54,520 nucleotides of DNA from JADKIH01 sp031417555 (lineage in GTDB: Bacteria > Bacteroidota > Bacteroidia > AKYH767-A > 2013-40CM-41-45): positions 1 to 54,520 of the forward strand of contig JANOVV010000030.1 of the NCBI GenBank assembly GCA_031417555.1. The letters are read 5' to 3'. Every line of letters starts with the position of its first letter. The stretch's first letter is position 1. The notes beneath the pieces are model-generated. The model ran no database searches. It worked only from the letters and a program-made list of their open reading frames with translations, and was not told the DNA's origin. Made by a program: the position numbers and the translations under genes. Positions 17,401-27,600 of the stretch are shown in pieces.

Positions 17401-20058
17401 TGCTCCCGCTGGTGCACATAAATTTGTAGAACCTCCCGAACAAAATGAACTATTTCCGGTAATTGAACATGTCGGTGGCGGATTTATGGTTACTGATTTA
17501 TTGCAAGAACTACTACATCCGTTTTCATCCACAACCGTCAATGAGTATGTGTTTGTACTAGTAACTGAAATACATTGCGATGTTGCCCCGGTACTCCACG
17601 AATACGATTGAGCTCCTGCCGATCCGCACAAATTTATTGAACCACCAGAACATGTTGTATTATTGCCGGTAATTGTACAAGGCTGTGGATTATTAATCGT
17701 TACTGTTTTATTGCATGAACTGTTGCAACCATTTGCATTAGTAATTGTGACTGAAAAATTACCCGCTATACTTGTAGTTATACATTGAGTTGTCGCACCG
17801 TTATTCCACAAATATGAAGTAGCTCCCGGAGGTGCACACAAATTTGTTGACCCGCCCGGACAAATATTACTACTTCCATTTATAAAACATTGCGGTGGAT
17901 TATTTATTGTAACTGCTTTACTGCAAACACTGCTGCACTCATTATCATCAGTCACTGTTACCGAATAGGTCCCGGCACTATTGACAGTGGTACATTGCGT
18001 TGTTGCTCCGTTACTCCATAAATACGTGGCCGCTCCCGAATTAACACAAAGGTTGGTAGAGCCTCCTGCGCAAAATGAACTATTACCTGTAATAGAACAT
18101 GGTGGGGGATTATTTATAGTCACAGTCTTACTACATGAACTAGTGCAACCGCTTTCTCCTGCAATTGTAACGGAATAAGAACCTCCGCTATTCACATTTA
18201 TACATTGTGTTGTTGCGCCATTATTCCAAACATAAGATACTGCTCCTACCGGGGCACACAAATTTGTTGAACCCCCGGGACATAATATACTTGTTCCTGT
18301 TATTCCACATACCGGTGGATTATTAATCGTCACCGTTTTGCTGCATGTGCTGGTACACCCGCTTGAATTTGTTAATGTTGCTGTATAGGTCCCACTACTT
18401 GTTACAGTGATACATTGTGTTGAAGCTCCCGTGTTCCAGGAATATGAAGAAGCTCCCGCAATTGCACATAAATTAGTAGAGCCTCCCGGACATAATTCCG
18501 TATTCCCGCTAATACTGCAAACAAGCGGAGCCTGGCCGTCAACTGTCTGGCTGCTTGAAGAAGTACATCCATTAGAACCTGTAACTGTAACCATATAATT
18601 TCCTATAGAATTTACTGTAATACATTGTGCCGTTTCGCCCGTTGACCATGCATAGGAAGGCAATCCTGCCGGCGCACATATTTGAGTAGTTCCACCTGGA
18701 CAAATAAACAAATTTCCTGTGATAGAAACATTCGGAGGATTATTTACTGATACAACTTTACTGCAGGTACTTATGCAACCATTAGTATTCGTAATCGTCA
18801 CTGAATATGTTCCTGCACTTGTTGCTGTTATACATTGTGTACTTGCACCTGTGCTCCATAAATAAGCAGACGCTCCAGCAGGAGCGCATAAATTTGTAGA
18901 GCCTCCCGCACAAATTGTGGAGCTGCCACTAATATTACAATTCATAGGTGTTCCCACCGATACTACTTTGCTGCACGAATTGCTGCATCCATTCGATTCA
19001 ACAACAGTTACAGAATAAGTTCCGGCACTATTTGCATTAATACATTGCGTTGTCGCTCCGGTATTCCATAAATAAGAAGTTGCATCAGCAGGTCCGCATA
19101 AGCTGGTTCCTCCGCCCGAACAAATAGTTGCATTACCACTAATCATGCAATTTGACTGTGTACTTAATGTTACTGTCTTACTACACGTACTTACTCCTGC
19201 TTGATCAACAACTGTTACAGTATACGTTCCTGCTGCGGTAACATCTATGCAAGGTGTTGTTGCACCTGTATTCCATAAATAAGAAATTGCCCCCGGTGGT
19301 GCACATAAATTCGCAGTACTTCCGGGACAAATTATATTGTTACCGGTTATTGAACATGTCAAAGCACTATTTACAGTAATTGTCTGGCTGCATGTAGTAG
19401 ATGCATTTCCACATCCATCGACCGCTTTCCATGTTCTGGTATAATTAACCGCTCCGCTGGGAAGAGTTGAAGATGTTGTTGAAAGTACAATTAATGTTGG
19501 GGTACCGCACGCATCGCTCATTGTTGGGGTATCAAATACAATATTTGGTGTATTGTTTGGAACTGATTTACTCGTCGGTGCTACAATCGAAGGCAACGTA
19601 TAATCAATAACTGCTACTGTTATTGCACAGGTATTAGGAAGCAAACCATTGACATATGTAATTGTCAATTTGTAAGACGAGTTACAACTAGATCCTGCAG
19701 CAACATTTACTGTGCGGGCATTTGTTGATCCTGTTATTGTTCCGGAACCAGTAATAGTCCATGAATAACTCGACATGCCTACCGGACCTGAATAAGTTAC
19801 AACTGAATTTGGGCAAACCGGAAGAGAAGGGGAAATTGCACAATTTGAAACTCCACCACCCGGCACTCCGGACATTTGCGCATACGAAATTATCGAAGTG
19901 AACATTAATAAAATTATCACTCCCGCATTCCGCCAACACTTTCCACTACAAAAAATTAACCTGCTTTGGGAAAAGAGGAGACAAACTTGTTGACCGATAT
20001 TAAATGTATCAACAAGTTTGTTTTGTAATGAAAATGAAAGTAATTTTTTATCTTCCAT
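14428..20058 (-). CDS. Giant T9SS type A sorting-domain protein with fourteen 70-aa repeats
   Basis: A 1876-aa secreted protein. The hydrophobic signal core is unusually deep (about 46-60, ending SYAQ); the 45 residues before it may mean that the true start is internal, but no better ATG keeps the core. A first Ig/PKD-like and HYR-like region (about 62-230) is followed by fourteen tandem Ig/PKD-like repeats (235-1209), each with about four Cys. Next comes a DUF11-like domain (about 1210-1320, starting CGISLKKTPDICE), a long unclassified beta-rich region with a PPPPPP linker, and a type A sorting domain (1797-1876) with YPNPF and GIYFVRI. It should be exported by the type IX system and anchored on the cell. 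An adhesive or fibre role is likely by architecture. The 685-bp upstream region holds a perfect inverted repeat. Confidence 0.88.
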   Translation of the reverse strand: MEDKKLLSFSLQNKLVDTFNIGQQVCLLFSQSRLIFCSGKCWRNAGVIILLMFTSIISYAQMSGVPGGGVSNCAISPSLPVCPNSVVTYSGPVGMSSYSWTITGSGTITGSTNARTVNVAAGSSCNSSYKLTITYVNGLLPNTCAITVAVIDYTLPSIVAPTSKSVPNNTPNIVFDTPTMSDACGTPTLIVLSTTSSTLPSGAVNYTRTWKAVDGCGNASTTCSQTITVNSALTCSITGNNIICPGSTANLCAPPGAISYLWNTGATTPCIDVTAAGTYTVTVVDQAGVSTCSKTVTLSTQSNCMISGNATICSGGGTSLCGPADATSYLWNTGATTQCINANSAGTYSVTVVESNGCSNSCSKVVSVGTPMNCNISGSSTICAGGSTNLCAPAGASAYLWSTGASTQCITATSAGTYSVTITNTNGCISTCSKVVSVNNPPNVSITGNLFICPGGTTQICAPAGLPSYAWSTGETAQCITVNSIGNYMVTVTGSNGCTSSSSQTVDGQAPLVCSISGNTELCPGGSTNLCAIAGASSYSWNTGASTQCITVTSSGTYTATLTNSSGCTSTCSKTVTINNPPVCGITGTSILCPGGSTNLCAPVGAVSYVWNNGATTQCINVNSGGSYSVTIAGESGCTSSCSKTVTINNPPPCSITGNSSFCAGGSTNLCVNSGAATYLWSNGATTQCTTVNSAGTYSVTVTDDNECSSVCSKAVTINNPPQCFINGSSNICPGGSTNLCAPPGATSYLWNNGATTQCITTSIAGNFSVTITNANGCNSSCNKTVTINNPQPCTITGNNTTCSGGSINLCGSAGAQSYSWSTGATSQCISVTSTNTYSLTVVDENGCSSSCNKSVTINPPPTCSITGNSSFCSGGSTNLCAPAGAVSYLWNTGATTQCISVNSAGNYSVTITNNNGCSSTCNKSVTINNPPNCSIAGNLLICNGSSSILCATAAGANYSWSTGSTNQCITVNTSGNYSVTVTGTNGCSATCSQNIDILTTPNCSITGNSSICAGGSTSLCASPGASSYSWNTGATTQCINVFGSGNYTVTVTGANGCTSSCSKSVTVNTPLTCSITGASSICSGGSTTLCAPSGAASYGWSTEATSSCITVNLAGTYSVVVTDANGCISTCSQTVIVNQLPSCTITGNNDLCQGDNTTFTVNGGTAYLWNTGATTASITASAPGYYSVSVSNASGCSSTCSRTLSTHACGISLKKTPDICEFQDGVSTTVNFKYVVKNKSEYFSASGNIIDDNATPANTADDINVCTWGPILPGDSVTCSRSFTITKTHTNTAKASGISGGTSVSASATATVEGINCNCNLSYPDNSNLPRSAVIFNESEVLRASDPGPASCGSTGSVIKLWYNDEHALLLGVRSVSVKTFSGITTTNYNITPTPATPSCFTNPLVGDTISTGDQAANDVAAGGGRPLWPSIFITDLTVNGPNSRIGDWQQGGKGIPPTGVCGNWKSAVKMIDKTRNPPLVTITTDANPVKNNWNLGSGSHTPAGGFASLNNEGYGAEVSWDVNKLGLISGHTYRLVFMVHDGDQNKTGGDVGETCTTIHIPDVNCTPAAPPPPPPSTSDKICYKGVSHSYVRASQEWTINTTTNTATIRTTFSKNFVDNTYGLSAIGWPSGHTFNQLVGSDNLQMALFDANNVKKMEFKLDYITSSNTVPSGYKCLGVTGGEGSMLLGNVSDVVSVTTSIDKNLNTFGYPLITNSPATNTSYTPNSSYPNWIYDVWYEVTVKLSAFGTAGFGEPLITSVHASPSKTGSNTEMVIDTTCTTISPRMSAPDAPTKINAIAYPNPFGEDITITFITPLEGDANITITDVAGRVVESISRSAGTINMGHTLRSGIYFVRITQGDYYRIIKIIKSSGIE
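16432..19356 (-). repeat. Fourteen tandem 210-bp (70-aa) repeats in phase
   Basis: Units 2-13 are exactly 70 codons each; the first is 69 and the last about 66. The consensus has an N-terminal CSITGNSSICxGGSTNLCAP, then SYLWNTGATTQCI, GTYSVTVT, NGC, CSKTV and NNPP. The spacing is visible as tacattg(t/c)gt recurring every 210 bp (16941, 17361, 17781, 18201, 18621, 19041 for alternate units). Unit sequences have diverged clearly, so the array is old compared with the 75-bp repeats in the 1489-aa gene. Confidence 0.92.
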
Positions 20059-20743
20059 GACTATTGATTTATATATATTGAATATTAACTACTTTATTAT
20101 TTTGCTTAGATTTTGAATTAACATTTATTAGAATTTATTTGACAAATTAACATCCTCCCTTCGCCAGAATACAGAATTATATGGTAAATGATTACAGTTC
20201 TTACGCTGAAGAGTTATTAAAATAGGCAGATAAATAAATTTCATTATTTAATTAAAATGAGGCTTTTATATGTTTTTCTTTTGTTTTAGTTTAAATTCGA
20301 TTTTTTTATTTGATAGATAAAATCAATTTTTCTCTCTGATGAATTTTAAATCTCAGCCCTGGATTTGCATTTTAATTCAGTTTTTAGATAATTAATTGCT
20401 ATTTCGAATCTTATTCAAACGAATTAAATTTTAAAGTATCCCTATTAATTTAAAGTGTTTAGTATAAAATAGGTTTCTCGTTTTATTCACAGAATTCTTC
20501 AAAATTTTAAATAATAAATTCAAAAAAAAATTCCTATAAATATAATCTTACAATTTTCTTGTAAGATTATTAGACATTTTAAATAAAACAGTATGGTGTA
20601 AATTTAATTTATTGGATTATTCCGGTAATTAATTTCCAAAAACTAAAAAATCAAACCCTAGATGAATTTGAAAGGAAATATTTATTCTCTTCAGAGTAAA
20701 AAATTTCATATCACTGAAAAAAAATGTTTTACAGTTACTTAAT
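20059..20743. other. 685-bp AT-rich intergenic region
   Basis: Lies between two minus-strand genes and should hold the promoter and leader of the 1876-aa protein. I found no ORF, RNA gene or full TTTG/TAnnTTTG promoter. The only notable structure is the perfect inverted repeat at 20542-20570. Confidence 0.5.
20542..20570. repeat. Perfect 12-bp inverted repeat
   Basis: ATAATCTTACAA (20542-20553) and TTGTAAGATTAT (20559-20570) pair perfectly around a TTTTC loop. It lies 174 bp past the propeller gene and about 490 bp before the giant gene. It has low GC and no T-run, so an operator or processing hairpin is as likely as a terminator. Confidence 0.55.
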
Positions 20744-22132
20744 TTATTCTAATACTTCCTCTACAAGATATATATTGTTTCCTTTCATAGAAAGATAATG
20801 AAACTTTTCGGGTGAATCAAATACGATTTCTCCTTGACCAAGAATGGAATCATATTTTCCTCCCTTTTGTCCGTCAACAACGACAAAATCTTTATTTTCT
20901 AATCTGACCGAATAAGCGTATCGTTTATTATCAGGACTAAAAGAAATTGAAAATACATCGTTGAATGGAACACTTTCTTTTTCATCGGCAATTACCATTC
21001 TCTTTGTATTGTTTTCAACTGCATAAGCCAATCTTTGATTATCCGGGCTGAATGTAGTCGTAATTTGAAGTACATCACTATAACGTTTCCCTTCCTTACC
21101 ATTGCAGACCATAAAAAACTCATCATGCATTTCAACTTTAAAAATAACACTTTTCCCATCAGTGCTAAATTTTATTGTTCCTTCTACTACTGTTTCATAC
21201 GGTCCTTCTCTTTTGCCATCAATAACAGCAAACTGTTTGAATCCTTCTTTATCTCCAACCGCTTTTTCCATAGCATATCCTAATCTTGCGCCATCCTGAC
21301 TAAAACATAATGAATGAACCCAATCATATTTTTCACTTTCAACATTATCACTTACTACCACACTCTTTCCGTTTTTCGTAGCAGAAAAAGCACAATGCAT
21401 TCCATCATTACTTAATAAAACCGAATTTACAGATTCATAAACAGAACTCTTTTGTCCATCCCGAATTACAAATGAATAATTGCCTTCGACTGCCCAATAA
21501 ACAAAATGATTTCCTTCTGTACTTAATATAGGAAAACCTACCTGATCATACAATGCCCCTTCTTTTCCATTTATAACAATGCATTGTTTTTTATTTATTT
21601 CTGCACTATAAGCCATTACTTTATTATCCATACTGAATGTTATGCTGTTTTCGTCAATATTATCATACCACTTACCTTTAGTATTGTTATTTATCATACA
21701 ATATTTGCCGTCCTTTTTAATTACATAAATATAATTTTTACTATCAGGAGTAAATTGTACCGTTGTAATTTCTGCAAGAGGTTCAATTGAAATCTGTTTG
21801 CCATCTATTATTAAGAACCAATTCGATCCATTGCGAGCAGCATACGCATATTGTCTGCTGTCGGGGCTAAAAACAGGGAATGTTACAATATCATAACCAA
21901 TACCATTTTTCCCATCGATCACCGCCATTTGCTTATTACCGCTATTAATCCGAAATGCAACCCTCCGCATGTCCTTGCTAAAAGTAAAACTAGTATTAAC
22001 CATTTCAGAAACTTCTATTTTTGACAGCAAGTTTTCGGTAACCTTTCTATTAATTTTTTGTGCGAAAGATAATTGAACAGAAAGTCCTGCAAGAATTGTT
22101 AAAAAACAAATTGATTTAAATTTTTGTATCAT
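20744..22132 (-). CDS. Secreted beta-propeller-like repeat protein (TolB/PD40-like)
   Basis: A 462-aa exported protein of unknown function. A signal peptide (about 1-24, ending SFAQ) is followed by ten or eleven repeats of about 40 residues. Each has a strand like FSPDNKRYAYSV and a second like VVDGQKGGKYDSI; the first halves read FSKD, FSPD, FTPD, FSMD, LSTE, LSND, FSQD, FSTD, FSPD, FSPD. This resembles the TolB/WD40-like PD40 blade but with a conserved (V/I)xDGK turn and a YD(x)V end. It probably folds as one or more beta-propellers in the periplasm or outside the cell. No catalytic residues or sorting domain are visible. It stands alone, with 280 bp on its upstream side and 685 bp downstream. 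Confidence 0.75.
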   Translation of the reverse strand: MIQKFKSICFLTILAGLSVQLSFAQKINRKVTENLLSKIEVSEMVNTSFTFSKDMRRVAFRINSGNKQMAVIDGKNGIGYDIVTFPVFSPDSRQYAYAARNGSNWFLIIDGKQISIEPLAEITTVQFTPDSKNYIYVIKKDGKYCMINNNTKGKWYDNIDENSITFSMDNKVMAYSAEINKKQCIVINGKEGALYDQVGFPILSTEGNHFVYWAVEGNYSFVIRDGQKSSVYESVNSVLLSNDGMHCAFSATKNGKSVVVSDNVESEKYDWVHSLCFSQDGARLGYAMEKAVGDKEGFKQFAVIDGKREGPYETVVEGTIKFSTDGKSVIFKVEMHDEFFMVCNGKEGKRYSDVLQITTTFSPDNQRLAYAVENNTKRMVIADEKESVPFNDVFSISFSPDNKRYAYSVRLENKDFVVVDGQKGGKYDSILGQGEIVFDSPEKFHYLSMKGNNIYLVEEVLE

Positions 22133-22412
22133 TATTTTGTAGTATTATTTTGTTTAAACCTTTTTAATAATATGCGTTTTGCAAATAATTCTCGCATTTG
22201 TTTAATTCTTTTTCAAGAAAGCCAAATTCAAGCTTAGCCTTTTTATGAGATAGTATACTTTATGGTTAAAGTCTGAGATAAGAAATAAGTTTCTGCAATT
22301 ATTGAAAGAATCCTACATAAAAATGTTAGAAAAAATAATATCGAATTATATCGGTTTAAAACTGAACTATCAAAAATGAAAATTGTTTTTAAAAAACTGT
22401 TTAAAATTTAAT

Positions 22413-24446
22413 TTAATAATTTACAACCTTACTTATAATCGGCGATCCGCTAGCGGGTTTTAACATTATATAATAAACTCCCGGAGATAAAGTAGAAATG
22501 TCGTTAAAAATATAAGAACTAAATCCTTCCTGAGCATCAATTTTTATTGACCTTTCTCCTTTCCCTTCTCGATTGAATAGTATTATTTCAATTTCTCCTG
22601 CTTCCTGAACGCTATAATCAATTTTAAAAAAACCACTAAAAGGATTTGGACTTATTCCAATAATATTATTAGTTGTTTCTTCCCGATTATTATTTTTTAC
22701 ATGAACGGGTAAATATATCTTATACTTACCATCAAAATTTGTTTGAATTAGACGGTAATAATTATCACCACTGAAAGGTGCTTTATCAGTAAAAGAATAT
22801 GAAACATCAACTGAACTATTCCCTGAACCATCGACTTTCCCGATTTCAATAAAATCATAACCGTTATTACTACGTTCAATTGTAAAATAATCATTATTTA
22901 TTTCACTTCCTGTTGTCCATTGAACAACAACATTTTTATTTTCTTTTTTTGCTGAGAAACTTTTTAATGTTATTGGTAAAGTATTTTCGCTAACAGCAAT
23001 TATCTGAGAAACGAAATTTTGCCGTCCGCATGCATCGATCACCGTACATTTTAATGCACCGTTAAGGGGAGTTGGTGTATTCGGAGCTGTAAAACTTGCT
23101 GATGCTAATGTGCCATTTGTGAAAGTACCGCCAACAGAAGTTGACCACGAATAAGAATACGGTGGTGTACCTGAAGATATTGTTGCAGATACTGCTTTTG
23201 TCTCATTTGCCTTAAAAGAATTTGGAATTGTATAACTGCTAAAAGTTAATTTTTTTGTAATCCCGGCAAGTAATACAAAATTGAAAAATGCTCTTTGTGC
23301 AGCGACTTTTTCTGCTGTTGTTCCATTTCCTCCAAGATCATGACCCGCTTCATACATTACATATCCATTGCTTGGATCACCGAAACCGGGACCATAAGCC
23401 ATCAATATTCCTTCGTTGGGTGATGTTCCATCGGATGTAGTTACCAATCGTTTTGTTGTTGCCCGCCATGCACCTGAACCAACAACTTGGGGTTGATACC
23501 ACTTTTCTGAACCACCATTGCAAGCACCATCCATAGTACCCATAAATTGCATAACTGGATCGGCAGGATAATAATGTGTAAAAGGCGATGTTGGATTTCC
23601 ACCATGAGCTTCTGTTGCCGAAACACATTTACCATTGCTATAACATTTAAGACCATTCGTTGTTAAATAATTTAAACGTTGAAATGGTGTGACTGAATTT
23701 TGAATTCCTTCCATAACACTCACTGCATGGCATTCAACCCAAATAAAACATTTTGATACCGTTACATAATTATATAAATATCCATGCGATGCCCAGGTAG
23801 GGTCACCGTGTGGATTTATCCAAATATCATTACAATCCTGCAATACTGAAGGCGTACCTACTACATAACCTGCTGAGGGAATAGCGGCATTGGTAAAGTA
23901 GTCTTGAATGATACCTTCTCTTCCTGCTTGATTATCTATTATTGAAATTGAAAATGCAGTTAGTGTTGTATAAACCGGTACAGAAATAGACGCTGTTGTA
24001 TATACTCCTTGAACACCCTGAGTTTGCCAATAAGTAATTCGATTAGAGATTGTAGAGTTAATATATTCAGCCGGTATAATAAATGGTCCACCTTTATATT
24101 TAACAGCATTGTAAGTGAAATCGGCACTGTCTTTTAATTTTGTAGGCTCTATTACCCATTTAATTGGAACACTATAATTAATGATAAGATCGAATAGCAT
24201 ACCATATGGTTTCAATCCATTGGCATAGGTCTGCGGTGTAACTCCCATATTGATTATAAAGGATCCAGATGATAAAGTTTCAGTAGCCGCTTTTACTTTT
24301 TTAACATTAGTAAAATTAAAAAAAACTACCAATGAAATTAATGTTCCGGTACCTAGAAAAAAAAATACGAATCGATATCTTAAAGTTGTTAGCAGGTTCT
24401 GTTTTTGAACCAAACGCATCATCGATTTAAAAGCCCCTGAATTCAT
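22413..24446 (-). CDS. T9SS type A sorting-domain protein, large N-terminal domain of unknown family
   Basis: A 677-aa protein whose main domain I do not recognise. One hydrophobic segment (about 28-44) after a basic N-terminus serves as a long signal peptide or anchor; M9 or M10 are alternative starts. The domain at about 55-395 holds conserved-looking segments such as INPHGDPTWASHGYLYN, VECHAVSVMEG, GACNGG, MYEAGHDLGG and AAQRAFFNFVLLAG. The His, Cys, Glu and Asp residues here could be catalytic, but this is unproven. An Ig/PKD-like module (about 400-480), an FN3-like module (about 490-585, PITLKSFSAKK to YYRLIQT) and a type A sorting domain (597-677, SPNPF, GVYYIML) follow. It is probably a surface or secreted enzyme or binding protein. 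Confidence 0.78.
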   Translation of the reverse strand: MNSGAFKSMMRLVQKQNLLTTLRYRFVFFFLGTGTLISLVVFFNFTNVKKVKAATETLSSGSFIINMGVTPQTYANGLKPYGMLFDLIINYSVPIKWVIEPTKLKDSADFTYNAVKYKGGPFIIPAEYINSTISNRITYWQTQGVQGVYTTASISVPVYTTLTAFSISIIDNQAGREGIIQDYFTNAAIPSAGYVVGTPSVLQDCNDIWINPHGDPTWASHGYLYNYVTVSKCFIWVECHAVSVMEGIQNSVTPFQRLNYLTTNGLKCYSNGKCVSATEAHGGNPTSPFTHYYPADPVMQFMGTMDGACNGGSEKWYQPQVVGSGAWRATTKRLVTTSDGTSPNEGILMAYGPGFGDPSNGYVMYEAGHDLGGNGTTAEKVAAQRAFFNFVLLAGITKKLTFSSYTIPNSFKANETKAVSATISSGTPPYSYSWSTSVGGTFTNGTLASASFTAPNTPTPLNGALKCTVIDACGRQNFVSQIIAVSENTLPITLKSFSAKKENKNVVVQWTTGSEINNDYFTIERSNNGYDFIEIGKVDGSGNSSVDVSYSFTDKAPFSGDNYYRLIQTNFDGKYKIYLPVHVKNNNREETTNNIIGISPNPFSGFFKIDYSVQEAGEIEIILFNREGKGERSIKIDAQEGFSSYIFNDISTLSPGVYYIMLKPASGSPIISKVVNY

Positions 24447-24579
24447 TTACCTTAAAATATATTAATTATCGCCTGTTTTTAACTTAAAAAGGTTTTTTAT
24501 AATACGGCATTAATATTAAAAGGTTTATAATGAATGATTAGAATTAATTCATTTTCTGCGAAAAATTAATAAAACAAAA

Positions 24580-24607
24580 AAAACCCTCTCCAAACGGAGA
24601 GGGTTTT
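24580..24607. terminator. Strong rho-independent terminator of the 1489-aa protein gene
   Basis: A perfect 12-bp stem, AAAACCCTCTCC/GGAGAGGGTTTT, with an AAAC loop. The run of A on its left becomes a U-tract on the minus strand, 32 bp after the stop codon. Confidence 0.92.
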
Positions 24608-24639
24608 AATATATCTAATACTTTAAAGTCGCAATAAAA

Positions 24640-27600
24640 TTACTCTACAACCAAGCGCAACGTTTGCATTCTACTTCCTTCAGTCTGTATAGAAATCAAA
24701 TACAGTCCTTTTGAAATATTTTCAAGGTTAATTTCTTTTACATTGTAACCTTCTGATGCAGAAATATTCTCATTGATAATTTCTTTACCAATTATATCTA
24801 CAACTTTAAAGGAGTATTTAGCACTTTGATTCGAATAAAACGAAACTGTTGTTATTCCATTTGTAGGGTTTGGATAAGCTGATAGAGATGTCAATGCTTC
24901 AGAAATATTTACTGATTCATTAGATCCACTATTTGCAAGTTTGTTGTTTGGATTAGCATTAACAACAGTTGAACTTGATTCAGTATTTCTGCAGCTATTG
25001 ATAGAATAAACAAGCGGATCAGAATGGCCACAATCATTATTTGCTTCAATAGTAACTACTCCTGAAATAAATCCATTAGGGAAACAAATAGTTGCTATAG
25101 AAACAGTAGTTGTTATTGGATTACCGGAACCGGCTGCTCCAGGGCTTCTAATTATTGCTCCTGCAGGTGCTGTGTATGTCCATGATTTGGCATCTTGAAC
25201 ATTATCAATATTAAATACATAACAACTACCAGGGCAAGCAGAAACCGGTGGAGGAGTTTTCCATATTGGAGTACTTGGAACACTTGATACAAATAACTCA
25301 GCAGTTGAACTTGAACCGCAAGCATTGCAAGTTGATACTGTAACATAACCATCTTTAAATTCATTAGGGAAGGTTACCAATACATCAATAGTATTTCCTA
25401 TTACTGTTAGAGGATTACCCGTATTTCCATGTCTGTCATCAATCAGAGAACCTTGAGGAGCTGTCCAAACATGACATGTAGCACCAGGATCACGGGCGAT
25501 TTCATATTCATGAGTTGAACCACCGCAAATTCCTTTAACTTCATTATCATATCTATCCGCCTTATACCAAACCGGAACTTTAGGCAAGCCATAAACATTC
25601 AATACTCTGTTACTACTGCTTCCAATACAGTTTTTAGCTTTTACTCTGACAGTACCAGTTGTAAATCCTGCCGGTGCACTAACAACTATCAACGTTGAAC
25701 CTTGTCCTGAAATAATTACTAATCCACCGGTTGTAGACCAAAGGTAACTAGTAGCTCCTGCTACAGGAGATATAGCATATATTCCATCCGTAAGAGGACA
25801 AAGTGATACCGGCCCTGTTATAGGTCCTGGTTTTGAAGGTTTCTCAGTAAGCCTAGGTACATTTATACAAATACTTGGAGATATACCGCAAGGAGTTACT
25901 GCTCTTACACAAACAAAACCACCGTTGTAACTGTCTTTAAATCTAACTGTAATGCAAGTTCCAACTGAAGAACCTGAAGAACCTCTTGGAACTGTCCAGA
26001 TATATGAAGTTGCACCCGGAACCGGATCAATACAATAAACGACACCTCTTTCGCCGCGACAAGCGCCAGCAGGACCACTTATTGGTCCCGGAGGATTAGT
26101 AGATGAGCCGGTTACTCCAACAACAGCTGTTGCTGTAGCAGAACAACCATTGGCATCAGTAACTGTTACAACGTAGTTTCCGCCGGCAAGCCCAGTTGCA
26201 GGGTTTGAAGTTTGCCCGCCTGGAGACCATGAATAGGTATAAGAAGGAGAACCTCCGCTTGGATTTGCAGTAGCTGTTCCATCACTTGTTGTACAGCCTG
26301 CAGGAGTTGTAGATGTACCAATTGATATTTTAGAAATATGAGATACCCCTGTAATAGAATTACAAGCATCAACAGTACAAGGATCGTTGTCATTTATATT
26401 TACCGGTGTATGAGATACCAGACCGGTTATTTGATCACATGCATCTATTGTACATGCATTGTTATCATTTGTTGCTATGAAAGTAACTACAACTGTACTA
26501 AATTCTGCAACACATTCTCCCGGAGGATCATTCGTTGTAAGTTTTAGAGTTACTTGACCAAGAGCTAAATCACCAACTGTTGGTATATAAGTAGCGTTTA
26601 ATGTAGTTGCGTTTGGTGTAAAAGATCCACCTGTTGGTGACGACCATGTTCCTACTGTTGCATTGGTAATAGAACCATTTAAGACAACATTACCGCATGA
26701 TGTATACGGTCCGCCCGGATTTGCAATCGGACAACCACAACCAGGAATTGTTGTATGGAAAATACCCGTGATAGAGTTACAACCATCCGTTGTACATACA
26801 TTACCATCATCGGTAGGTAATGCTATATGAGTTATTGCTCCTGTTGTTGAATTACAAGCATCTGTAGTACAAACATTATTATCATTAACGTTTATTGCTA
26901 TATGTGTAACCGCACCTGTTAACGTGTTACAGGCATCCGTTGTACAGGCATTACCATCATCGGTAACAACTGCTATATGAGTAACAGCACCTGTTGAAGA
27001 ATTACAAGCGTCGGTTGTACATGCATTATTATCATTTATATTAACTGCTATATGAGTAACAACTCCTGTTGAAGAGTTACAAGCGTCGGTAGTACATGCA
27101 TTACCATCATCAGTTGCAACTGCAATATGAGTAATTGCTCCCGTAAGTGTATTACAAGCATCTGTAGTACATGCATTATTGTCATTAACATTTACAGCAA
27201 CATGAGAAATGCCTGTTATAGAGTTACAGGCATCCGTTGTACAGGCATTACCATCATCGGTAACAACTGCAATATGAGTAACAGCACCTGTTGTAGAATT
27301 ACAAGCATCAGTAGTACATGCATTACCATCATCAGCTGAAATACCTATATGAGTAATTACGCCCGAAGTTGAATTACAAGCATCAACAGTACAACCATTG
27401 CCATCATCGGTATTTACTGCAATATGTGTAATTGCTCCGGTTGAAGTATTACAAGCATCTGTTGTACATGCATTGTTATCATTTATATTAACTGCAATAT
27501 GTGTAATTGCTCCGGTTGAAGTATTACAAGCATCTGTTGTACATGCATTACCATCATCGGTAACAACTGCAATATGTGTAATTGCTCCGGTTGAAGAATT

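Noticed and set aside
22133..22412. A search for a small RNA in the gap upstream of the propeller gene
   Set aside because: No hairpin with a U-tract or conserved element was seen.
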